From: Goekera deserti | Lineage (GTDB): Bacteria > Actinomycetota > Actinomycetes > Mycobacteriales > Geodermatophilaceae | Reading direction: 5' to 3' | DNA length: 64,000 nt | Assembly: GCF_010685995.1 (NCBI RefSeq) | Contig: NZ_JAAGWK010000011.1 | Span: 1-64,000, forward strand | Position numbers and translations under genes: made by a program | Notes under the pieces: model-generated | Database searches by the model: none | What the model was told of the DNA's origin: nothing | What the model saw: the letters and a program-made list of their open reading frames with translations, nothing else | Shown here: positions 51,479 to 60,699 of the stretch, in pieces | Layout: every line of letters starts with the position of its first letter | How positions within the stretch are numbered: position 1 is the stretch's first letter

Positions 51479-52867
51479 ATGGCCGACCCTGATCCCTCAC
51501 CACGGACCGGCTCGACCACCGGCGCGAGCAGCACCGGCCCGAGCACGGTGGGTACCGACGACACCACAGCCGGCAGCACCGGGAGCCCGGCCGGCCGCAC
51601 GGACGACGCCGCGACGCCCCCCGGTGGTGACGCTGCGGTGACCCAGGCACCACCCCCCGACTGGGAGCGCGGCGAGCGAGCGCGCACCGCGCTGACCAAG
51701 GTCGCCGTGGTCGCCGCCCAGCTCATCGTGGTGACCGTCGCCGCGATCGGCATCTGGTACGTGCTGGGCCTGTTCTGGAACGTCCTGCTGCCGGTCATCC
51801 TCGGCCTGCTGGTGGCCACCGTGCTCTGGCCGGCGACCCGTTTCCTGCGCAACCACCGCTGGCCACCGGCGCTCGCCGCCGCCACCGTGCTGCTGGTCTT
51901 CCTGGCGCTGATCGTCGGTGTGGTCGCCGTCATCGCCCCGCAGGTCGTCAACCAGGTCGAGGAACTCGCCGACGGCGTCACCGGCGGCCTGCAGCAGGTG
52001 CAGGAGTGGCTGGCCGGGCCGCCGTTCGACCTCGGCGAGGGCCAGATCGACGACGCCGTCGACTCGGTCATCGACACGGTGCAGAGCAACGCGCAGAACA
52101 TCGCCGGCTACGCCGTCACCGGAGCCACCGCGATCGGCAACACCCTGCTCAACGTGGTGCTGGCCCTGCTGCTGACCTTCTTCTTCCTCAAGGACGGCCC
52201 GCGCTGGGTGCCCTGGCTGGCGGCGCAGACCGGGCCCCGGGCCGCCCCGCACGTCGCCGCGCTGTCGGCCCGGTCCTGGTCCACGCTGTCCGAGTTCATC
52301 CGCCAGCAGGCCCTGGTCGGCTTCGTCGACGCGTTCTTCATCGGCATCGGGCTGTTCTTCCTCGACGTCCCGCTGGTGCTGCCGCTGGCCGTGCTCACCT
52401 TCTTCGGCGCCTTCGTGCCGATCATCGGCGCCTTCGTCGCCGGCGGCTTCGCCGTGCTCATCGCGCTGGTCAGCAACAGCCCCCAGACGGCACTGTTCGT
52501 GCTGATCATCGTGCTGCTGGTCCAGCAGCTGGAGGGCAACGTGCTGCAGCCGATCCTGCAGGGGCGCGGGCTGAACCTGCACGCGGCCGTGGTCATCCTC
52601 GCCGTCACCGCCGGCAGCAGCCTGTACGGCATCATCGGCGCCTTCCTGTCCGTCCCGGTCGCGGCCCTGTTCGCGGTCGTCTACCGCTACACCCGGGACG
52701 CCCTGGACGGGAAGGAACCGGCGCAGACCATCGAGGGCATGCAGCTGCAGCTCACGAACGCCGCCGACAGCCCGGCCCCCGAGGGAGGCTCCGCCCTGGG
52801 CACCGCGCCGGCCGGCGGCGGCGACGGTCCGACGGGCGGCGGGGAGACGCGGTCCCGGCACAGCTGA
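51479..52867 (+). CDS. AI-2E family transporter (first copy)
   Basis: A 462-aa membrane protein with about eight helices. Residues 1-65 are a Thr/Ser/Gly-rich disordered segment. The core shows GLLVATVLWPATRFL, LTFFFLKDGPRWVPWL and the LEGNVLQPILQGRGLNLH motif of the PF01594 family. Members export autoinducer-2-like molecules or act as Na+/H+ antiporters; the role here is open. The C-terminal 50 residues are polar. ATG at 51479. A second paralogue lies at 54366. Confidence 0.87.
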   Translation: MADPDPSPRTGSTTGASSTGPSTVGTDDTTAGSTGSPAGRTDDAATPPGGDAAVTQAPPPDWERGERARTALTKVAVVAAQLIVVTVAAIGIWYVLGLFWNVLLPVILGLLVATVLWPATRFLRNHRWPPALAAATVLLVFLALIVGVVAVIAPQVVNQVEELADGVTGGLQQVQEWLAGPPFDLGEGQIDDAVDSVIDTVQSNAQNIAGYAVTGATAIGNTLLNVVLALLLTFFFLKDGPRWVPWLAAQTGPRAAPHVAALSARSWSTLSEFIRQQALVGFVDAFFIGIGLFFLDVPLVLPLAVLTFFGAFVPIIGAFVAGGFAVLIALVSNSPQTALFVLIIVLLVQQLEGNVLQPILQGRGLNLHAAVVILAVTAGSSLYGIIGAFLSVPVAALFAVVYRYTRDALDGKEPAQTIEGMQLQLTNAADSPAPEGGSALGTAPAGGGDGPTGGGETRSRHS

Positions 52868-52889
52868 GCGACCGCCGCCCCGCGCCGCC

Positions 52890-53213
52890 TCACCCCGGCG
52901 ACCGGGGACGACGGACCCGGACCGGGCCACGGACGCCGGTGGCGAGGTCGACCACCTCGCCACGCTGCGTGACCTGCACCCGGCCGGCCGACGCGAGCCG
53001 GCCGGCGGCGGCCCGGGCCGCGGGCATCAGCGTGCGCCAGCCGTCGGGGTCGACCAGCCGGGCCGCCTCGGACGGGCAGATCGACGCGTCGGCTCGCCGG
53101 CGGTCCAGCAGGTCACCGATCGCCCGCTCCAGTCGCGCGTCCAGGTCCCGGTCCGGTTCCTGGCGCGGGGCACCGTCCAGCTGGTGGTCGGGGTCCGGCG
53201 GGTCGTCGTCCAC
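52890..53213 (-). CDS. DUF3253 protein
   Basis: A 107-aa protein with winged-helix-like features: LERAIGDLLDRRRADASICP, SEAARLVDPDGWRTLMPAAR and AAGRLASAGRVQVTQRGEVV match DUF3253. These small proteins are probably DNA-binding, but no function is established. GTG at 53213. A longer frame continues upstream but loses protein character and overlaps the divergent gene's leader. Confidence 0.78.
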   Translation of the reverse strand: MDDDPPDPDHQLDGAPRQEPDRDLDARLERAIGDLLDRRRADASICPSEAARLVDPDGWRTLMPAARAAAGRLASAGRVQVTQRGEVVDLATGVRGPVRVRRPRSPG

Positions 53214-53376
53214 GGCACCACCGTGCGCCGTCCGCCGCGCCCGTGCCAGCCGGCCGCGCGCCGTGGGGGCCCGGGCGGGGGACGATGGGAATGAGCGGGG
53301 CGTCCGGTGGGCTGACCGGACGAACCCCGCACCGGGCACCGCCCCGGTGCCCACCGCCGACGTCCGAGGAGGACCC

Positions 53377-54327
53377 GTGGCCCAGCGTCCGGAAGACCTC
53401 GTCGAGCTGCTCCCCGCGGCCGACGAGCTGCTCGCCCGCGCGGAGGCCCCCGACCCGGCCACCCGCCCCGACCTCGTGCTCGTGCACGACCTGGCCGGGG
53501 AGTTCGACGCCGCCCACGCCGGTGCCCTCGCCGGGGCGCACCTGCTGGCCACCCTGCCGCACGAGACGATCGCGCGCTTCGACGTCGACGCACTGGTCGA
53601 CTACCGGGGGCACCGGCCGCGGATGACGTTCACCGGTGACAGCTACGCCGCGTTCGCGTCCCCGACGCTGGAGCTGCACGCCCTGCAGGACGACGCCGGG
53701 ACGCCGTTCCTGCTGCTGCACGGCGACGAGCCCGACTTCGCCTGGGAGCGGTTCACCGCCGCGGTGCTGCAGATCGCCCGGCGCCTCGGCGTCACCCGGC
53801 TGTTCGCGATGCAGGCCATCCCGATGCCGGTGCCGCACACCCGCCCGGTCACGGTCACCGCGCACGCCACCCGGCGGGCGCTGATCGAGTCCTACCCGCT
53901 GTACTGGGGCGAGATGCGGATCCCGGGCAGCATCGGTGCCCTGCTGGAGCTGCGCGCCGGTGAGGCCGGTCTCGACGCACTGGGCGTCGCCGCGCACGTG
54001 CCGCACTACCTGGCGCAGGCCACCTACCCGGCGGCCTCGGTGACGCTGCTGGAGCACCTGTCCGCGCTCACCGGGCTGATCCTGCCCACCGAGACCATGC
54101 GCGAGGCCGCCGAGGCCAACCGGACCGAGATCGACGAGCAGATCGGCCGATCGGCGGAGAACGCCGCCGTCGTCGCGCAGCTGGAGGAGCAGTTCGACGC
54201 CTTCACGTCCTCGCGGGAGGACACCGGCATGCTCGGCTCGACCGGTGACCTGCCCAGCGGTGAGGAGATCGGCGCCCAGTTCGAGCGCTTCCTCGCCGAG
54301 CAGGACCGCCGCCGTCCCGGCGAGTAG
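53377..54327 (+). CDS. PAC2 family protein (proteasome assembly chaperone-like)
   Basis: A 316-aa actinobacterial PAC2 family member. The first part shows LVLVHDLAGEFDAAHAGALA and VDALVDYRGHRPRM, with AMQAIPMPVPHTRP and PLYWGEMRIPGSIGALLE further on. A C-terminal alpha-helical segment contains REAAEANRTEIDEQIGRS. PAC2 proteins are ATP-grasp-associated or proteasome-linked; in actinobacteria with a 20S proteasome they may act in its assembly, but this is inferred. GTG at 53377 follows an excellent gaggaggac site. Confidence 0.85.
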   Translation: MAQRPEDLVELLPAADELLARAEAPDPATRPDLVLVHDLAGEFDAAHAGALAGAHLLATLPHETIARFDVDALVDYRGHRPRMTFTGDSYAAFASPTLELHALQDDAGTPFLLLHGDEPDFAWERFTAAVLQIARRLGVTRLFAMQAIPMPVPHTRPVTVTAHATRRALIESYPLYWGEMRIPGSIGALLELRAGEAGLDALGVAAHVPHYLAQATYPAASVTLLEHLSALTGLILPTETMREAAEANRTEIDEQIGRSAENAAVVAQLEEQFDAFTSSREDTGMLGSTGDLPSGEEIGAQFERFLAEQDRRRPGE

Positions 54328-54365
54328 CCGGACCCTCCGGAGCAGGGGCGGACACGTGGCACCGG

Positions 54366-56042
54366 TCAGGGGGACGGGTCGTGGCCACGGTCGGAGTCCG
54401 GAGGTCGACCGTGCAACCGCGGCACGTGCACGTGCGCGCGCACCGACTCCAGCGCGGCCCGGCGGTCCAGCACCCGCCGCCGCGCCCGCTTGGTGCGGGG
54501 CGCCCGCGGCTCCTCCCGGAGGAGCACGTCCAGCCAGTGGCCGCGCGGGTCGACGTCCACGAGCAGTGCCTTGACCAGCAGGGTGAGCGGGATGGCCAGC
54601 AGCGCCCCGAGCGCGCCGAGCACGCTGGACCAGAACAGCAGCGCCAGGAACGTGACCGTCATCGACAGGCCCACCGAGTCACCGACGAACCGCGGCTGCA
54701 CCAGCGTCTGGACGACGAAGTTGAGCAGCGAGTAGGCGATCACGATGACCAGCAGCTCGCTCCAGCCGCCGTGGAGCAGGCCGAGCAGTGCCGGCGGGGC
54801 CACGCCGAGCACGAAGCCGATGTTGGGCACGTAGTTGGTGATGAACGACAGCAGGCCCCACAGCAGGGCGAGCGGGACGCCGAGCCAGCTCAGCACGATG
54901 TAGTCGCCGACGGCGACCAGCGCCCCGAAGCAGGAGCTGACCAGCAGGTAGCTGCGGGTGCCGCGGGCGAACAGGCCGAGGGCGATCGGCAGGTGCGGGC
55001 GCTCGGCGGCGACCAGTGCCAGCCGCCGGGAGAAGCCGGCCGACTCCAGGGTGACGAACAGCAGCGCCGAGAGCACCAGCACCAGCGTGGAGGCCAGCGA
55101 CGTCAGCCGGGACAGCGCGCCGGTGGCGAAGCTGACCAGCTGGCCGTAGTCCAGTCGGGAGACCAGGTCGGAGATCTGGCCGGAGTCGAGCCCGGCCCGG
55201 GTGAGGTCGTCGGTCACACCGGCGAGCAGCGCGTTGGCCTCGTCGGCGTAGTCGGGCAGCAGCAGCGCGAACTGGGTCACCGCCAGCACGATCAGCCCGA
55301 CCAGCCCGAGCAGCACGCCGTAGACGAGCAGCAGCAGCACCACCGTGGACAGCCACCGGGGGAAGCCGTGCCGGTCCAGCGCCTGCTGCACCGGCGCGAG
55401 CGCCACCACCACGACGACGGCGAGCAGCACCGGGCCCACCAGCCAGGCGATCTCCCGCAGGCCGGCGATGGCCACGGTCGCCGCGGCCAGGCCGAGCAGC
55501 ACGGTGAGCCAGCGGGGCAGCGCACCGGCCGGCGCGCGGTTCGCCACGGCCAGGCCGTCGGGGGTGCCGGGGGCGAGCGGGTCGCCGGGCGCCCCGTCCC
55601 CCGGCAGGACGTCCACCGAGGGCGCGCCCGCGGGGGGCGGGTCGTCGGCCGGTCGTGCACCTGCCGACCGGCCGTCTGCGGGCAGCGCGTCCGTGCCCGG
55701 GTGCAGGTCGGCCGGTGTGGGCGCCGTCCGCGCGGGGGCGGCCGGGAGGGGGACGACGTGGGCCGCCGGACCGGCCGCGACGGCCGGGTGATCCGGCGCG
55801 GGCGCTGACCCGGGTGCCGGGGACGCGTGCCGCGGTGCAGCCTGAGCCGACCACGGCCGCGCCGCGGAACGGCGCTCGGCCGGCCCGTGCGCCGCCCGGG
55901 TCGTGTCCGCCGGCTCCGCGGGGTCGATGGCCGGTGGGCCGGGGGTCGCCGCGCCGTGGCGGAGCGGCGCCGTCGGCTGCTCCGAGGGAGCCGGCGACTG
56001 GGCGGGCGTGGACCGTGCACGCACAACCGGCCACACCGCCAT
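54366..56042 (-). CDS. AI-2E family transporter (second copy) with long disordered N-terminus
   Basis: A 558-aa protein. The first 170 residues are Ala/Pro/Asp-rich and disordered. The membrane core has the family pattern: LVGPVLLAVVVVVALAPVQQ, the long amphipathic region before SLASTLVLVLSALLFVTLES, YIVLSWLGVPLALLWGLLSF and LVQPRFVGDSVGLSMTVTFL, with a short polar C-terminus. It shares fold but limited sequence with the copy at 51479, so they are old paralogues. Transport substrate unknown. Confidence 0.87.
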   Translation of the reverse strand: MAVWPVVRARSTPAQSPAPSEQPTAPLRHGAATPGPPAIDPAEPADTTRAAHGPAERRSAARPWSAQAAPRHASPAPGSAPAPDHPAVAAGPAAHVVPLPAAPARTAPTPADLHPGTDALPADGRSAGARPADDPPPAGAPSVDVLPGDGAPGDPLAPGTPDGLAVANRAPAGALPRWLTVLLGLAAATVAIAGLREIAWLVGPVLLAVVVVVALAPVQQALDRHGFPRWLSTVVLLLLVYGVLLGLVGLIVLAVTQFALLLPDYADEANALLAGVTDDLTRAGLDSGQISDLVSRLDYGQLVSFATGALSRLTSLASTLVLVLSALLFVTLESAGFSRRLALVAAERPHLPIALGLFARGTRSYLLVSSCFGALVAVGDYIVLSWLGVPLALLWGLLSFITNYVPNIGFVLGVAPPALLGLLHGGWSELLVIVIAYSLLNFVVQTLVQPRFVGDSVGLSMTVTFLALLFWSSVLGALGALLAIPLTLLVKALLVDVDPRGHWLDVLLREEPRAPRTKRARRRVLDRRAALESVRAHVHVPRLHGRPPDSDRGHDPSP

Positions 56043-57317
56043 GCCGTTCCCCGCTTCCCCCGCGTCGTACAGGTCCTCCCGGGAGTCTCCCCCGCGTCCC
56101 CGGCGGTGGCCATGCAGGGGCAGGGCGTGTCCGCCACCGGGACGGGTGCGGCACGGCGTCGGGTGCGGTCAGCTCACCGGCGAGACCAGACCCGACCCCC
56201 GAGCGAGCGCCGTCCCGGGCGCAGGTCGACGGTGAACGGCCGACCGCAGACCGATCCCCGACCACCCGCGCCCCGCCCCACCCGCGCCGCGCCGCGCCGC
56301 CGGGCGGCAGTGGCCCCCATCCGGCCACGGACCGGCTCAGCTCGGCCCATGACGGGCCACTGCCCGACCGCCCGCGACGCCCCGGCACCGGCGACGCGCG
56401 CCGCAGGGCAGCAGGGCAGCAGGGCAGCAGTGGCCTCTAGCCGGCCACGCACAGGCCCTTCACGGCCGACGACGGGCCGATGCCCAGTTGCTCGCGGACA
56501 CCCGCGTCACCGACGCCACCCCCGGCACCCCGAACGCCCACACCGCCCCCAACCGCCCCCGCCACTCGCCGCCCGCGGCACCGCCGGGCAGCAGCGGCCC
56601 CGCGTCGGCCACGAACCGGCTCGGTACGGCCGAGAGCGGGCCAATGCCCGGGCGCTCGCGAACACCGCGCCGCCCGCGCCACCCCGGCCCCCCGCGCTGG
56701 CCCGCCGCCAGGCAGCAGTGGCCCCCCTCCAGCCACGGACCGGCTCAGCTCGGCCGACGACGGGCCACTGCCCGACCGCCCGCGAAACCCAGGCCACCGG
56801 CGTCCCCGGTGTTCGCGCCCGCGCCGCCTCCCGCCCCCGCGCCGCCCGCGGCATCCGCACCACGCCCGCGTTGCCAGGCAGCAATGACCCCGGTCCGGCC
56901 ACGAACCGACTCAACACGGCCGACGACGGGCCACTGCCCGAGCGCTCGCGGACACCCGCCGGCACCCGCCGGCACCCGCGGCACCCGCGCCGCGGGGCAG
57001 CAGTGGCCCTGGGCCGGCCACGAACCGGCCGAGCATGGCCGACGGCGGGCACATGCCCGGTTCCGCCCGCCGTCGACGGCCGGAGGGCGGGGACGGGCGG
57101 CGCTGTCGGTGCCGTCCGGCTGGGACCAGGCGGCCGCGGAGCCCGCTCGCGCTCCGCGCGCGTCCCATGCGGGAGGGCGCCGGCCCGGCGCGCGGAGGCG
57201 CCCGTCAGCCGCGGGCGCCGGCCCGGCGCGCGGAGGCGCCCGTCAGCCGCGGGCGCCGGCCCGGCGCGCGGAGGCGTCCGTCAGCCGCGGGCGCCGGCCC
57301 GGCGGGAGGAGCGTCCG
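56043..57317. other. 1.3-kb non-coding region
   Basis: There is no credible gene between the second AI-2E transporter and the MFS gene. Frames here give low-complexity Arg/Pro/Ala/Gly products on both strands. The region contains the six-copy hairpin repeat array (56306-57063) and the start of a 38-bp tandem repeat (57179 onward). Confidence 0.6.
56306..57063. repeat. array of six degenerate hairpin repeats
   Basis: Each unit of about 75-85 bases begins ggcagcagtggccc, continues with ggccacgaaccggctc and gccgacgacgggccactgcc, and ends near ctcgcggacacccgc. The outer segments gcagtggccc and gggccactgc are perfect inverted repeats in copies 1 and 4 and near-perfect in others, so each unit can form a hairpin with a loop of about 37 bases. 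Arm starts are at 56307, 56427, 56591, 56715, 56881 and 57000, so spacing alternates near 120 and 165 bases. No protein-coding logic is kept across copies. Confidence 0.7.
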
Positions 57318-57340
57318 TCAGCCGGGGGCGCCGGCCCGGC
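57179..57340. repeat. 38-bp tandem repeat, four copies plus a partial one
   Basis: Units begin gccggcccgg at 57179, 57217, 57255 and 57293, then again at 57330 after a 37-base unit. Each carries gcgcggaggcgcccgtcagc with few changes. The last copies run into the 3' end of the MFS gene and include its stop codon (tca at 57318), so the array may have grown by duplication of that gene end. gcgccggcccggcgc within each unit is self-complementary and could act in termination. Confidence 0.8.
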
Positions 57341-58625
57341 TCGCCCGCGCCGCGACCAGCGAGAGGGCACCCACCACGCCGACGGCGGAGAACAGGTAGA
57401 AGCCCCACGGGAAGGCCAGACCCGCGGTGAGCAGGGCACCGGTGATCACCGGCCCGGTGATGGCGCCGATGCGACCGGCGCCGGCCGACCAGCCCAGCGC
57501 GGTGGCGCGCACCTGCGGCGGGTGGTTGGCGCTGACGAAGGCGTAGACCAGCACCTGCGCGCTGAACACGAAGCAGCCGGTCAGGAACACCATGACGTAG
57601 ATGCCGGCGATCGGCAGCCGCACCGACAGCAACGCCAGGAAGACCGCGGCGGCGGCGAACCACCCGATGCCGGCGGCCCGGATGCCGATCCGGTCGGCGA
57701 CCCGGCCGGCGACCAGCAGCCCGACGATCGCGCCCACGTTGAGCACCAGCAGGAAGGCCAGCGCGTCGCCCAGGTCGTAGTCGGCCTCCCGCATGATCGT
57801 GGGCAGCCAGTTGTTGAGCCCGTAGACCAGCAGCAGGCCCATGAACGAGGTGAGTCCGACGACCAGCGTGGTGCGGCGGTAGGCCGACCCGAACAGCGTG
57901 CCCAGCGTGGACGTCGCCTCCGGCGCGCCACCGGCGTCGAGGGCCGGCTCGGCCAGGGCGAGCCCGTGCTGCGCGGCGACCCGCTCGGCGTCCGCGCGCC
58001 GTCCGGTGGCCAGCAGGTGGGCCGGGGACTCCGGCAACCGGCGCAGCATCAGCGGCACCACGACCAGCGCGGGCAGCGCGCCGATGACGAACATCCAGCG
58101 CCAGCCCAGCGGCTCGACGACGACGATCGCCAGCCCGGCGGTCAGCACCGCGCCCACGTGGTAGCCGGTCATCACCCGGGTGGTGGCCTGCCCGCTGCGG
58201 CTGCCGCGGGAGAACTCGTTCACCATGGCGATCGCGGTCGGCAGGCAGCCGCCCAGCCCGAGCCCGGCCAGGAAGCGCAGCGCACCGAACACCTCGGCGT
58301 TCGGCGCGACCGCGCACAGCAGGGTGAACAGCGAGAAGAACGCCACGGCCCCGATCAGCGCCCGGCGCCGTCCGAAGCGGTCGGTGAGCGCACCGGTGGC
58401 GAGCGCGCCGATCATCATGCCGACCAGCCCGATGGTGACCACGGCGGTGGCGCCGCCGGGTGACAGGTCGTACCCGGCCGGCGTGCGCAGCGTGGGCACC
58501 ACGGTGCCGACCACCACCAGGTCGAACCCGTCGAGCAGGACCGCCACCCAGCACAGCGAGGTCACCCAGCCGGCTCCCCGGCCCCGGCGGCTCTCGTCCT
58601 GCTCGTGCAGGGGTGTGCTGACCAT
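57318..58625 (-). CDS. MFS transporter, aromatic acid:H+ symporter type
   Basis: A 435-aa MFS protein with 12 helices. It carries the AAHS-type signature DGFDLVVVGTVVPTL in helix 1, GALTDRFGRRRALIG in loop 2-3 and LGGCLPTAIAMVNEF in helix 4. Relatives import benzoate, 4-hydroxybenzoate or protocatechuate. ATG at 58625 (MVSTPLHEQD) follows ggagg with good spacing; a longer frame to 58688 is less likely. Its 3' end lies in a tandem repeat array. Confidence 0.85.
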   Translation of the reverse strand: MVSTPLHEQDESRRGRGAGWVTSLCWVAVLLDGFDLVVVGTVVPTLRTPAGYDLSPGGATAVVTIGLVGMMIGALATGALTDRFGRRRALIGAVAFFSLFTLLCAVAPNAEVFGALRFLAGLGLGGCLPTAIAMVNEFSRGSRSGQATTRVMTGYHVGAVLTAGLAIVVVEPLGWRWMFVIGALPALVVVPLMLRRLPESPAHLLATGRRADAERVAAQHGLALAEPALDAGGAPEATSTLGTLFGSAYRRTTLVVGLTSFMGLLLVYGLNNWLPTIMREADYDLGDALAFLLVLNVGAIVGLLVAGRVADRIGIRAAGIGWFAAAAVFLALLSVRLPIAGIYVMVFLTGCFVFSAQVLVYAFVSANHPPQVRATALGWSAGAGRIGAITGPVITGALLTAGLAFPWGFYLFSAVGVVGALSLVAARASRAGAPG

Positions 58626-58783
58626 GGGGGGACCTCCGGTGTGGGCGTCGGACCGCGCGGCGGCGCGGACCGGCACGACCGGGGGCACCGGCCGTGCCCG
58701 ACGACCTTAGGAACCGGTGCGGACCGGCACCACCCGGGGCCACCCGGCGCGGGGCGTCGGGGCGGGGCGTCGGGGCGGGCGGC

Positions 58784-59494
58784 TCAGCCCAGGGCGTCCA
58801 GCACCGTGCGCGCAGCCGGCCCGGCGAGCAGCGGCTCCCCCAGCCCCGCCAGCGCCTCGCGCATGGCGTCCGGGCCGCCGAACTGGAAGCCGAGCTGGGT
58901 GGTGTAGCAGGCGCAGGCGTCGGCCCGCCGTCCCCGGTCACCCGGCAGCTCGCGGGTCTGCACCCCGCCGGGCAGGTGCGCCCCGGGGACGGCGTCCGGC
59001 GCGCGCAGCACGTAGGGGCTGTCCCGCCACCAGGCGGTCGGCCGGTCCAGCGAGGCGACCGCGCGCAGCACCTGCAGGTGGTCGACGTGCCCGCCGAGGC
59101 CCTGCGGGGCCAGCCACAGGTCGGCCTCGTACCCGGTCAGGGCGTCGGCCAGCTGCCGCCACAGGTCGTCGCCCGGGTGCACGCCGGCGAACAGGTCACC
59201 GGCGCTGATGTAGCCCCGGTGCGGTGCCTCGGGCAGGTCCAGGTGCACCGGGTGGGCGCCGAGCACGGCCATGGCGGCGGCGTCCTCGGCCCGGCGCAGC
59301 GCCATGTAGTCGACGTCGGGCCCCAGGCCCTTGTCGGTCTGGCAGGCCAGCGCGAAGCCGGTCGGGTCGGGCACGCTGCGGGTGAGGCAGGTCAGCACCG
59401 TCACCTCGTGCCCGGCGTCGGCGAGCACCGCCAGCGTGGCGCCGACGGAGAACGCGGCGTCGTCCAGGTGCGGGCTGACCGCCAGCACCCTCAC
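58784..59494 (-). CDS. PIG-L family deacetylase
   Basis: A 236-aa zinc-dependent deacetylase of the LmbE/PIG-L family. The metal/catalytic motif is SPHLDDAAF near the N-terminus, with GGHVDHLQV as the second His pair. Relatives remove N-acetyl groups from sugars (MshB in mycothiol, BshB in bacillithiol, or GlcNAc-containing antibiotics). ATG at 59494 overlaps the stop of the glycosyltransferase gene (ATGA), making it the last gene of the YcaO operon. A GT4 enzyme followed by PIG-L is the MshA-MshB logic, but the acceptor here must differ. Confidence 0.88.
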   Translation of the reverse strand: MRVLAVSPHLDDAAFSVGATLAVLADAGHEVTVLTCLTRSVPDPTGFALACQTDKGLGPDVDYMALRRAEDAAAMAVLGAHPVHLDLPEAPHRGYISAGDLFAGVHPGDDLWRQLADALTGYEADLWLAPQGLGGHVDHLQVLRAVASLDRPTAWWRDSPYVLRAPDAVPGAHLPGGVQTRELPGDRGRRADACACYTTQLGFQFGGPDAMREALAGLGEPLLAGPAARTVLDALG

Positions 59495-60699
59495 AGCAGG
59501 TGGGCCGCAGCCCGGAACCGGCAGGTGCCGTCGACCTCGTCGGGCAGGGTCCAGCCGGTGTCCGGGGTGGTGCCGGCCAGGGCCCGGTACTGCGCGTCGA
59601 CCGCCCGGGCGAGCACCGGCCAGGAGTAGAGCCGGCGCACCTCCTCCAGGGCGGTGCCGGCCAGCCGCGCGCGCAGCGCCCCGTCGCCGAGCAGCCGCTC
59701 CAGGGTCTTGCGCAGGCCGGGCACGTCGCCGGGCTCGTGCAGCAGGCCGTCCACGTCGCTGGTCAGGCAGTCGACGACCCCGACGCTGTCGGTGCTGACC
59801 ACCGGCAGGCCGCTGGCCATGGCCTCCAGGATCGTGTTGGAGAAGCCCTCGCTGTAGGTGGGGCTGACGAACACGTCGGCCCGCCGGTACACCGCGGGGG
59901 CGTCGGTGGGGTGCACGTAGCCCAGGAACTCGGTGCGCCCGTCGGCCCGCGCCCGTGCCTCCTCCAGGTCCGGGCCGATCCCGGAGACCAGCAGCCGGAC
60001 GCCGTCCGGCAGCGCCTCCAGCAGGTCCAGCACGCCCTTGCGCCGGTCGACCCGGCCGTGGAAGAGCAGCACCGGCGGGTCGGCCAGGCTGCCCAGCGGG
60101 CGTGGGCCCGGGGTGAACCGGGCGGTGTCGGTGGCGCCGGGGACGATGGTGAACCGGGCCGGGTCGGTGCCCAGGTTCGCGACCACCTCGTCCCGAAAGC
60201 TGGCCGAGCCGATCAGCACTGCGCCCGCGTGGTCGAGCACCGCGGTCATCGCGGCGTGGTGGGTGGTGCAGCAGGTGCCCACCCAGTGCCCGTCGCCGCC
60301 CTGGATGCTGACCAGGTTCGGCACCCCGGTCTCCCGGGAGGCGGCCAGCACCGCCAGGCCCGGTGGGTAGCCGTACTGCGCGTGCAGCACGTCGAACGGC
60401 GCCTCGGCGTGCAGCTCGACCACCGCACGGGTCAGCTCGGCGGTGTCGGCCTCGAAGTCGGCCGGCACCACCGTCTCGCCCCGGCTGGGCAGCGCGACCA
60501 CCCGCACCCCGGCCGGCACCCGCTCGGCCGGCGGCGGCCCGCCGCCGTAGACGGCGGTGCCCGCGGCGTCGTCCCGGTACTGGCTGACCAGGACGACGTC
60601 GTGCCCCAGCGCCACGAGCTCGCGCAGCAGGTTCTCCGCGTACACGCTCATGCCGCTGACGGCCGGCCAGTACCGCCGGCTGACCAGGCAGATCCTCAC
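59491..60699 (-). CDS. GT4 family glycosyltransferase of the YcaO operon
   Basis: A 402-aa GT-B enzyme. VRICLVSRRYWPAVSGMSVY opens the acceptor domain, and VLLFHGRVDRRKGVLDLLEAL and SEGFSNTILEAMASGLPVVS form the donor-binding part. GTG at 60699 overlaps the TIM-barrel stop (GTGA), and its own stop overlaps the PIG-L start. Likely transfers a sugar, possibly N-acetylated since a deacetylase follows, to a small-molecule acceptor. Donor and acceptor are inferred. Confidence 0.88.
   Translation of the reverse strand: MRICLVSRRYWPAVSGMSVYAENLLRELVALGHDVVLVSQYRDDAAGTAVYGGGPPPAERVPAGVRVVALPSRGETVVPADFEADTAELTRAVVELHAEAPFDVLHAQYGYPPGLAVLAASRETGVPNLVSIQGGDGHWVGTCCTTHHAAMTAVLDHAGAVLIGSASFRDEVVANLGTDPARFTIVPGATDTARFTPGPRPLGSLADPPVLLFHGRVDRRKGVLDLLEALPDGVRLLVSGIGPDLEEARARADGRTEFLGYVHPTDAPAVYRRADVFVSPTYSEGFSNTILEAMASGLPVVSTDSVGVVDCLTSDVDGLLHEPGDVPGLRKTLERLLGDGALRARLAGTALEEVRRLYSWPVLARAVDAQYRALAGTTPDTGWTLPDEVDGTCRFRAAAHLL

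Noticed and set aside
56306-57063. CRISPR array or integron attC array
   Set aside because: Units are too divergent and long for CRISPR repeats, spacers are not uniform, no cas genes are present, and there is no integrase or cassette coding sequence.
56174-57168. Repeated GQWPVVGRAEPVRG-like peptides on the minus strand of the repeat array
   Set aside because: The repeats fall in different frames and carry no shared start or ribosome-binding site; the pattern follows from DNA repeats, not coding selection.
58784-60699. Mycothiol genes mshA/mshB
   Set aside because: Families match, but the two genes are embedded with YcaO, TIM-barrel and MBL genes, whereas mshA and mshB are usually separate; identity cannot be claimed.
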